This document shows positions 1-5,138 of a DNA stretch of 11,067 nucleotides, piece after piece. The stretch spans positions 1 to 11,067 of the forward strand of contig CAIWFP010000309.1 in assembly GCA_903911985.1 (NCBI GenBank). Reading direction: 5' to 3'. How positions within the stretch are numbered: the first letter of the stretch is position 1; the number at the start of each line of letters is the position of its first letter. The stretch is from an uncultured Sphingomonadales bacterium. GTDB taxonomy: Bacteria > Pseudomonadota > Alphaproteobacteria > Sphingomonadales > Sphingomonadaceae. A program made the position numbers and the translations under genes. The notes beneath the pieces were generated by a model. That model saw only the letters and a program-made list of their open reading frames with translations. It searched no databases and was not told the DNA's origin.

Positions 1-320
1 ACCAGCAGGCGCACCATTTTCATGAAGGCGCGCGAGGTGAACAATTCGCCCGATGCCTGCCCGATATCGCGCAGCTGCGCGTCTATGGGCCGGGCCGGGT
101 CATAGGGTGCCTGCACCACGCCGCGAAAGCCGGCCCGCATCACCAGAATAAGGTGCGAGAACAAAACCTCCTTGCTGGCGAAATGCTTGTAGACCGTCCG
201 CTTCGAAACCTGCGCCCGCTCGGCGATGGCATCCATACGCGCGCCGTGAAAGCCGTTGGCGACTAATTCCGCCAGCGCGGCATCGACGATCTGCTTGTTC
301 TTGATTGCCGAGAGGGCCAC
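1..320 (-). CDS. TetR/AcrR-family transcriptional regulator, C-terminus beyond window edge
   Basis: A one-component repressor of the TetR family: an N-terminal helix-turn-helix binds a palindromic operator and the C-terminal domain binds a ligand. About 106 codons are visible. The first ~50 residues carry the family signature: a helix around KNKQIVDAALAEL, then MDAIAERAQVSKRTVYKHF (roughly residues 29-47) and SKEVLF. The ligand-binding domain runs off the window. The only plausible start is GTG at 318-320, because the frame is closed 12 bp upstream by the TAG that ends the SDR gene; both genes are in the same frame. No strong ribosome binding site is visible, so translation may be coupled to the SDR. 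It is the last visible gene of the thioesterase-SDR-TetR series and probably regulates it, perhaps through the palindrome at 2240-2257 (inference). The family call is firm; ligand and target are unknown. Confidence 0.9.
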   Translation of the reverse strand, partial: MALSAIKNKQIVDAALAELVANGFHGARMDAIAERAQVSKRTVYKHFASKEVLFSHLILVMRAGFRGVVQAPYDPARPIDAQLRDIGQASGELFTSRAFMKMVRLL

Positions 321-332
321 GCGCGAAGCTGC

Positions 333-1187
333 CTATTGTGCCATGAAGGTGTCAAATGCCGCCTTGTAGTCGGGATGCCAGCGCGACAGCGCCGGGCGGT
401 TCTCGACGAGATCGCCCATGGCCCATGCCATGCGCTTCCGGTCCATGTCGAGCGTGGTTTCGTTGTCGGGGCACAGGATGTAGAAATCGCCCCGTGCCAG
501 CCCGGCAAAGAGTTCATCGGCCACTTGCCCCGGCGTCCAGGCGGCGGCTGGTTTTTCCGGCAGGTGGCGCTGTATCATGCCGGTATAGGTGAAACCGGGG
601 ATCAGGAGATGCGCGGTTATGCGCTCGCCGGCCTTCTCCCGCAGCGTATGGGCCAAGCCTTCGGTCAGCGCCTTCACGCCAGCTTTGGCGACATTATAGG
701 CCGTGTTGCCCGGCGGCTGGGTGATGCCCTGCTTCGACCCGGTGTTGATGACGAGGCCCGGCTGTCCGCCCTCCAGCATGGCGGGTAGAAAGGCGCTGAC
801 CCCGTTGAACACACCCATCAGGTTCACCCCGATCAGCCGCTCCCACCCACCGGGATCAGCCAGCACATCGCCGCCGCCGCCCATCGCGGCGTTGTTCATC
901 AGCACCGATACCGGCCCCAATCGCGCCGCCGCCAGCTCAGCGGCCAGTGCCTCGACCGCGCTACGGTCGGCAACATTCACCACGCGGGTGAGAACCCGGT
1001 CTTCCCCGCGCAATTCCGCAGTCGCGGAGGCGAGCGCGGCCTCGTCGCGGTCGACCAGACATACGCGCATGCCCGAAGCCAGAAACTTGCCCGCGCAGGC
1101 CAGACCAATTCCGCTGGCGCCGCCCGTTACCACGGCAATACGGCCCTTGGCGATGGCCGGGTGAGGGGAAGGGAGTGAAGCATTCAT
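333..1187 (-). CDS. SDR-family NAD(P)-dependent oxidoreductase
   Basis: A classical short-chain dehydrogenase/reductase of 284 residues, oxidising or reducing a hydroxyl/keto group with a nicotinamide cofactor in the cytosol. Visible motifs: the glycine-rich Rossmann motif TGGASGIG (21-28), an acidic Asp46 at the end of the second strand (LVDRD), which usually means NAD(H) preference, NNAA (98-101), Asn122, and the catalytic Ser151, Tyr164 and Lys168 (YNVAK). PGFTYT (197-202) is the usual loop after strand six. The start is ATG at 1185-1187, with GAGGAA about 10 bases upstream; no longer start is needed. A 164-bp gap separates it from the thioesterase gene upstream, and only 12 bp separate its stop from the TetR gene. 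The C-terminus has an extra ~40 residues ending in a Trp/His/Tyr-rich tail, as in several catabolic SDRs. The substrate cannot be read from sequence; a hydroxyacyl or alicyclic alcohol is a guess based on the thioesterase neighbour. Confidence 0.93.
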   Translation of the reverse strand: MNASLPSPHPAIAKGRIAVVTGGASGIGLACAGKFLASGMRVCLVDRDEAALASATAELRGEDRVLTRVVNVADRSAVEALAAELAAARLGPVSVLMNNAAMGGGGDVLADPGGWERLIGVNLMGVFNGVSAFLPAMLEGGQPGLVINTGSKQGITQPPGNTAYNVAKAGVKALTEGLAHTLREKAGERITAHLLIPGFTYTGMIQRHLPEKPAAAWTPGQVADELFAGLARGDFYILCPDNETTLDMDRKRMAWAMGDLVENRPALSRWHPDYKAAFDTFMAQ

Positions 1188-1351
1188 GGCTTAATCGTTC
1201 CTCTTCGCCGCAAAACGCAAGGCCTGCCCCTGCGGGATCGGGCTCCGGTCATCCCGTTGGTGTCCATCGCATATTCTCACCCCGCCATGGCGCAGGGGCC
1301 GCGGCTTGCCCGGCGTGGAGCGATAGCGCGCGCCATTGGCCGGTACATTGG

Positions 1352-2197
1352 TCATGCGCGGGTCGCCCAGCCGGGGGGCTGGCTTTCGCCATCGGCGGTA
1401 TGGTGTCGCAGGATGAGAGACTGGCTGGCGGTTGCCATGAGGATGCCGGTCTCGCTGAAGATTTTCATGGTCGTGTGGGTTACGCCGCAGTGAAGCGCCT
1501 CGATCTCAAGGTCGCACAGCAGCCACTCGGTTGCGACGATGGGGCCAAAGCGGATGGTATTGTCGAGGCTGTTGCCCCCCGCATAGCGGCCCAGCGCATG
1601 GGTTGTTGCCTCAACCGCGAAGTCGGCCACTACCGCCAGAAACGGGGCGCTGACCGGGACATTTTCGGTCGACCTGACCCACAGCCGCAGCTGGCCCGTG
1701 GCGCCCCGGCCGGAAACGGGCTGGCCATCCGGGAAACGCCCCTCGATCAGGCGTTTTTCAAGGCGCGACGCCAGCGGGCTTTCATCGCGCCGCCAGTGGA
1801 GAACCTGTGGGCAGTCGTCTGGTGGCGGCGCGGGTCGCGCGGTCAGCCATTGATCGCTGGGCCCCTGCCTTTGCCCGAGGGCGGCGGAAACCACCAGAAT
1901 CTCGCGGTCATGGATATGGGCGACAACGCGGGCCTGGGTGAGGTTGTTGCCGGCATTCAAGACGCGAACGTCGAAATCGACGACTGATCCGAGGCGCGCG
2001 AACGAGACATATTGCGCCGTCGCCCAGATCGCCGGGCGGCCCAGCGTCCGCTCCATGGCCGCTATCGCGGCGCCAAGGCCCACCCCGCCGAAAAGGAACA
2101 GCTTGTCGGGCGGCCCGGTCGTAATCTCGCGCGTCACCGGCAGAAACCAGCGATGGGAATTATGCGTGGGCTGCAGCGAGAAGAATTCCTGTATCAC
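1352..2197 (-). CDS. TesB-like acyl-CoA thioesterase (double hotdog)
   Basis: A probable acyl-CoA thioesterase II-type enzyme (281 residues; E. coli TesB is about 286), hydrolysing acyl-CoA to free acid and CoA. The N-terminal hotdog is marked by LFLFGGVGLGAAIAAM (33-48), the counterpart of VFGGQVVGQAL in TesB. The C-terminal hotdog has SLDNTIRF (210-217), EWLL (224-227) and GILMATASQSLILR (251-264). By an ungapped alignment made from memory to E. coli TesB, Asp212 and Gln259 match the catalytic Asp and Gln, but the catalytic Thr position is Glu233. The start is GTG at 2195-2197. The frame stays open upstream to about 2285 but holds no ATG, GTG or TTG. It is the first gene of the minus-strand series that continues into the SDR and TetR genes. 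A near-perfect palindrome lies 43 bp upstream. The family call is good; activity and chain-length preference are open. Confidence 0.85.
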   Translation of the reverse strand: MIQEFFSLQPTHNSHRWFLPVTREITTGPPDKLFLFGGVGLGAAIAAMERTLGRPAIWATAQYVSFARLGSVVDFDVRVLNAGNNLTQARVVAHIHDREILVVSAALGQRQGPSDQWLTARPAPPPDDCPQVLHWRRDESPLASRLEKRLIEGRFPDGQPVSGRGATGQLRLWVRSTENVPVSAPFLAVVADFAVEATTHALGRYAGGNSLDNTIRFGPIVATEWLLCDLEIEALHCGVTHTTMKIFSETGILMATASQSLILRHHTADGESQPPGWATRA

Positions 2198-2239
2198 CCT
2201 GCCGCTATGCCCGAGGCCTTGTCCGAGGGCAATTGCTTC

Positions 2240-2257
2240 GTATACCTGCAGGTTTAC
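2240..2257. promoter_or_regulatory. Imperfect 18-bp palindrome, candidate TetR operator
   Basis: GTATACCTGCAGGTTTAC reads the same on both strands except for one mismatched pair (T/T at the fourth position from each end); the central ACCTGCAGGT is perfect. It lies 43 bp before the GTG start of the thioesterase gene, where a repressor would act. The same transcription unit ends with a TetR-family gene, a common arrangement for autoregulated catabolic operons. The symmetry is directly seen; the link to the regulator is inference. Confidence 0.5.
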
Positions 2258-2460
2258 TTCGTGGCATTGGCTTGCGCGGAATCATGCTGCCGGATGAATT
2301 TGCCAGCGAGAGGGCCGATTGCCCGCCTTCGGGGCCAGCGTGGGCAGGGGCGCGCCAGACGCGGCGCGCGTTGACCGCATCGGCCTGTCGCGTGCCAAAG
2401 GATTGCAATGTAGCCCGAAAACGGGCTGCGCAATTATGGCAGCGAGGTTAAAGCCGGTTT

Positions 2461-2500
2461 GGTTGTCTGGCTGTCTGGCTGTCTGGTTGTCTGGTTTTCT
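2461..2500. repeat. 8-bp tandem repeat, five units
   Basis: Five consecutive octamers: GGTTGTCT, GGCTGTCT, GGCTGTCT, GGTTGTCT and GGTTTTCT, so the unit is GG(T/C)TGTCT with the last copy diverged. The run is bracketed by GCCGG on the left and GGCCGGC on the right. It ends 92 bp before the eutB start. Because 8 is not a multiple of 3, gain or loss of a unit would shift any frame read across it and would change promoter spacing. Confidence 0.9.
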
Positions 2501-2592
2501 GGCCGGCGCCGACCGGGGGCATAATCCGTTCCACATGGGGATCGACTTCTCCGTCCATCCGGCTAGCGTGGTGCAATGTCTGGAACGCGCTC

Positions 2593-3007
2593 TTGACCCG
2601 TTTTTACCGAGATCTGGCCGGCACGCGGCACAGCTTTGCCACGCTCGCGCAAGTGCTCGCGGCGGCCAGCCCCGAGCGATCGGGTGATCAGCTGGCGGGG
2701 ATCGCTGCCGGCAGCATGGAGCAACGCGTGGCGGCGCGCTACATTCTGGCCGACCTGCCATTGGCGGCGTTGCTGAGTGACCTTGTCGTCCCCGATGAGG
2801 TGGACGAGGTCACGCGGCTGATTGTCGATGGGCATGATGCCAGCGCCTTTGCCGCCATTGCCCATCTGACCGTCGGCGGTTTTCGAGGCCTGGCTGGAGC
2901 GGATTGGCTTGATCGCGCCCGGTCAGAATGGCGGACGGATCGGTGAAACGATGCCCTCCGCGCTGGCGCCGGATCGGATAGCGGCGCTGCGGGCCCTGCG
3001 TGGCTGA
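2593..3007 (+). pseudogene. eutB: eutB remnant: ethanolamine ammonia-lyase large subunit with large internal deletion
   Basis: EutB is the catalytic TIM-barrel subunit of adenosylcobalamin-dependent ethanolamine ammonia-lyase, normally about 450-460 residues. Here the first ~96 codons (TTG start at 2593, preceded by GGAACG) match its N-terminus: SPERSGDQLAGIAA, then ERVAARYILADL-like sequence and DEVTRLI, ending at LTVGG. At 2881-2884 the sequence jumps to the EutB C-terminus in the +1 frame: FEAWLERIGLIAPG and on to a TGA at 3005-3007. About 330 codons, including the whole active-site barrel, are missing. The N-terminal frame itself stops at 2944-2946. The join sits at TTTTCGAG, where TTCG could have been shared by both ends. 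The C-terminal frame still overlaps the eutC start by 8 bases, as in intact eutBC pairs. This cannot encode an active lyase. Family recognition is from memory of EutB sequences. Confidence 0.9.
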
Positions 3008-3740
3008 TCCGCCAACCCTGCCAGCCCTGCGCGAGCGTCTGGGCGCGTTAACCCAGGCTCGGGTGCTGCTCGGCCGGGCCGGGCAGGGTTTGCCGACCGG
3101 CGCCTTGCTCGATTTTCAGCTGGATCACGCCCGTGCGCGCGATGCGGTGCATGCGGCGCTTGAGCCCTCCGGCTTTGCCGAGGCCGTGGGGCACCCGGTG
3201 ATCGAGGTGCGGAGCTGTGCGCGGGATCGCGGCGAATATCTCAAGCGGCCGGATCTTGGCCGCCTGCTGAACCCCGATGATGCCGTGCAATTGCCCGCCA
3301 CCGGAGACGAGTTGGCGATTATCGTCGCCGACGGTCTGTCCGCGACCGCGGTGCACAGCCATGCCGCGCCGCTGGTGGTGGCGCTGATCGATCGCCTGTC
3401 GGGCTGGCGGATTGCCCCCGTCATTCTCGCTCGGCAGGGGCGGGTGGCGCTGGGCGACGCGATTGGGGAAAGGTTGGGGGCCGATTGCGCGCTGGTGCTG
3501 ATCGGCGAGAGGCCGGGCCTCAGCGCGCCTGACAGCCTTGGCGCCTATCTCACCTGGGGCCCACGCACCGGTCGGATGGACAGTGAGCGCAACTGTGTCT
3601 CGAACATTCGCCCACCGCATGGGCTGGGCTATGACATTGCGGCGGATACTATCGCGGCGCTGCTCGTGGCGGCGCGGCAGCAGAAACTCACCGGCATTCA
3701 TCTGCGCGGTATTCAGCCACGGCCACTGAGCCACAGGTAG
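3000..3740 (+). CDS. eutC: Ethanolamine ammonia-lyase small subunit EutC
   Basis: The small subunit of the B12-dependent lyase that splits ethanolamine into acetaldehyde and ammonia; with EutB it forms the corrin-binding site. The 246 residues show the EutC hallmarks: RVLLGRAGQGLPT (21-33), LLDFQLDHARARDAVHAAL (36-54), YLKRPDLGRLL (80-90), VADGLSATAV (109-118), GRVALGDAIGERLGA (147-161), LIGERPGLSAPDSLGAYLTW (167-186) and SERNCVSNIRP (195-205). No stop or frameshift is seen. The start is GTG at 3000-3002, inside the end of the eutB remnant, so its translation would normally depend on ribosomes finishing eutB; the N-terminal eutB frame now stops at 2946, 53 bases before this start. It is slightly short compared with enterobacterial EutC (~295). 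With eutB destroyed it has no partner in the window, so it is either a relic not yet degraded or works with a second EutB elsewhere. Confidence 0.93.
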   Translation: MADPPTLPALRERLGALTQARVLLGRAGQGLPTGALLDFQLDHARARDAVHAALEPSGFAEAVGHPVIEVRSCARDRGEYLKRPDLGRLLNPDDAVQLPATGDELAIIVADGLSATAVHSHAAPLVVALIDRLSGWRIAPVILARQGRVALGDAIGERLGADCALVLIGERPGLSAPDSLGAYLTWGPRTGRMDSERNCVSNIRPPHGLGYDIAADTIAALLVAARQQKLTGIHLRGIQPRPLSHR

Positions 3741-3958
3741 TGGCGGGACGGCCGCGATTGTTGTCAGCGCGCGTCGGGCAAGGCGTTCCCAGTCAGGAAA
3801 CTCGCAGGGGGGGTGAGGGCGGCGCGAGTGTCAGCGCGCATTGCCGTGCCAGTGTTATTGACCGGTGATTCAAACCGTCAGAACCGGTCGCTTAATGGCA
3901 GTGACCGGTGCAGCGGCGAAGCCGTCTCCCGATAGCTGCCGGTTCGCGGGGCTCCGCT
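3741..3958. other. Convergent intergenic region with repeated ACCGGT and TGTCAGCGCGC
   Basis: This lies between the ends of eutC and dinB. The 11-mer TGTCAGCGCGC occurs twice in the same orientation (3762-3772 and 3829-3839). ACCGGT occurs three times, at 3861-3866, 3883-3888 and 3904-3909, spaced 22 and 21 bp. The first and second, with flanks, form GACCGGT...ACCGGTC. No gene and no hairpin followed by a T-run is seen. Confidence 0.55.
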
Positions 3959-5050
3959 TTAGCCCAATTCAACCGGAGGGAGGAAAAGTTCGAGCGGCGG
4001 CTCGCTCGCCCCGGATACGAAGTTGGAAAGGGTTACCCCAACCAAGCGTACAGCTTCCTCCGAAGGCAGAACCGACCGGATCAAGCCAAGGCACGCCTCG
4101 TGCAACTGCGCCCGGCTGGTTACAGGCGAGGGCAACGATCGGCTACGGGTGGCCTGCCGGAAATTCGCCCACTTGATCTTGACGGTCACCGTTCGGGCTC
4201 GAACGCCGGTCTTTTCGCACCAGTCCCAGACATCGTCGGCCATGGCCAGCACGCCCGCCTCGATCCGGACGGGATCGGTGGTGTCCTCGCTGAAGGTGGT
4301 CTCCGAGCCTGATGATTTGCGCTCGCGGTTCGGGTTGACCCGGCGGTGGTCCTGGCCGCGCGCCAGCTGGTAGTACCAGCTGCCAGCTTTGCCGAAATGC
4401 TGGGTCAGATCCTCCTGCGTCCAGTGCTTCAGGTCGGCCCCGGTAACGATGCCGGCGGCGTGCATTTTTGCGGCAGTTGCCGGACCCACGCCATGGAACC
4501 TTGCCACGGGAAGCGCTGCCATGAAGGCCTCGCCTTCCTCCGGCATAATCGCGAATTGCCCATTCGGTTTGCGCTTGTCGGAGGCCAGCTTGGCGAGAAA
4601 CTTGTTGTAGGAGACACCGGCGGAAGCGGTCAGCCCGGTCTCCTCGAAGATCCGCGCCCGGATGGCCTTGGCTGTTACCCAAGCGGTGGGCAGGCCCGCA
4701 AGATTGGCGGTAACATCGAGATAGGCCTCGTCCAGCGAGAGCGGCTCGATAAGCTCGGTGAATTCGGCAAAGACGCCATGGATTTGCCGCGAGACCCCGC
4801 GATAGACCTCGAAGCGCGGGGGCACGAAAACCAGCTGTGGGCACCGGCGCAGCGCCGTGACCGAGGGCAGCGCCGAGCGCACCCCGAACACACGCGCCTC
4901 GTAGCTGGCCGCCGCCACAACCCCGCGCCGCGAGGGATAGCCTACCGCAACCGGCTTGCCCTGCAGCGCTGGATCGTCGCGCTGCTCCACGGAGGCGTAG
5001 AAGGCATCCATGTCGACGTGAATGATCTTGCGAGTCACCGATTCGGCCAT
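3959..5050 (-). CDS. dinB: DNA polymerase IV (Y-family, error-prone)
   Basis: A Y-family translesion polymerase of 363 residues (family about 350-365), extending primers past damaged template bases and causing mutations when induced. The start is ATG at 5048-5050, immediately before TRKIIHVDMDAFYASVE (residues 6-22). Asp13 is the first metal ligand and Tyr18 is in the steric-gate position. The second catalytic pair is SLDEAYLD with Asp107 and Glu108. Other conserved blocks are SYEARVFGVRSALPS, LTASAGVSYNKFLAKLASD, KPNGQF and the helix-hairpin-helix around GVGPATAAKMHAAGI. The C-terminus ends PLELFLPPVELG; LELFL may be a weak beta-clamp binding motif. A longer open frame reaches 5155, but the extra residues are not DinB-like. 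An alphaproteobacterial LexA box lies 22 bp upstream, predicting DNA-damage induction. It is downstream of the HerA-like ATPase gene with an 88-bp gap. Confidence 0.96.
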   Translation of the reverse strand: MAESVTRKIIHVDMDAFYASVEQRDDPALQGKPVAVGYPSRRGVVAAASYEARVFGVRSALPSVTALRRCPQLVFVPPRFEVYRGVSRQIHGVFAEFTELIEPLSLDEAYLDVTANLAGLPTAWVTAKAIRARIFEETGLTASAGVSYNKFLAKLASDKRKPNGQFAIMPEEGEAFMAALPVARFHGVGPATAAKMHAAGIVTGADLKHWTQEDLTQHFGKAGSWYYQLARGQDHRRVNPNRERKSSGSETTFSEDTTDPVRIEAGVLAMADDVWDWCEKTGVRARTVTVKIKWANFRQATRSRSLPSPVTSRAQLHEACLGLIRSVLPSEEAVRLVGVTLSNFVSGASEPPLELFLPPVELG

Positions 5051-5056
5051 GTCGGG

Positions 5057-5062
5057 AACATA
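5057..5062 (-). promoter_or_regulatory. Possible dinB -10 element
   Basis: TATGTT on the minus strand, followed by only six bases (CCCGAC) before the ATG. Transcription would start at or next to the A of the start codon, giving a leaderless message, which agrees with the absence of a Shine-Dalgarno sequence. The -35 region is poor by sequence and is overlapped by the LexA box. Confidence 0.35.
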
Positions 5063-5071
5063 GCAGGGCTC

Positions 5072-5086
5072 GAACGAAACAGGAAC
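5072..5086 (-). promoter_or_regulatory. LexA (SOS) box upstream of dinB
   Basis: On the minus strand the sequence is GTTC-CTGTTTC-GTTC, an exact match to GTTC-N7-GTTC, the direct-repeat operator recognised by LexA in Alphaproteobacteria. It ends 21 bp before the dinB ATG and covers the region where the -35 element would lie for a TATGTT -10 at 5057-5062. Repressor bound here should block dinB transcription until DNA damage triggers LexA cleavage. The match is directly seen; binding is inferred. Confidence 0.8.
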
Positions 5087-5138
5087 GTCGGCGGGTGAAA
5101 TTCTGTGCGTTGCTGACCCGGATCGACCGGGCCGCCCA

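Larger units (their letters stand above)
2198..2592. other. Divergent intergenic region, no credible gene
   Basis: About 395 bp between the thioesterase (minus) and eutB (plus). It holds the palindrome at 2240-2257, a short hairpin AGCCCG-AAAA-CGGGCT (2412-2427) without a T-run, and the 8-bp tandem repeat at 2461-2500. Open frames here on both strands have skewed composition and no recognisable domain, so I do not call a gene. I looked for a cobalamin riboswitch, because ethanolamine ammonia-lyase uses adenosylcobalamin, and did not recognise one. Confidence 0.6.

Noticed and set aside
1226..1299. GCCCCTGCG / CGCAGGGGC inverted repeat between thioesterase and SDR genes
   Set aside because: Nine-base arms separated by 56 bases in GC-rich DNA are likely by chance, and no function is suggested.
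1175..1987. Long plus-strand open frame opposite the thioesterase
   Set aside because: It is a shadow of the well-supported minus-strand gene; the product has no domain and an odd Arg/Gly-rich composition.
2412..2427. Hairpin AGCCCG-AAAA-CGGGCT as a terminator
   Set aside because: No T-run follows on either strand, and no gene ends nearby.
2258..2592. Cobalamin riboswitch upstream of eutB
   Set aside because: I could not find a B12-box-like sequence or a convincing multi-stem fold by eye.
3722..3744. GCCACT...AGTGGC hairpin over the eutC stop as a terminator
   Set aside because: The stem is only six pairs with an 11-base loop and no T-run.
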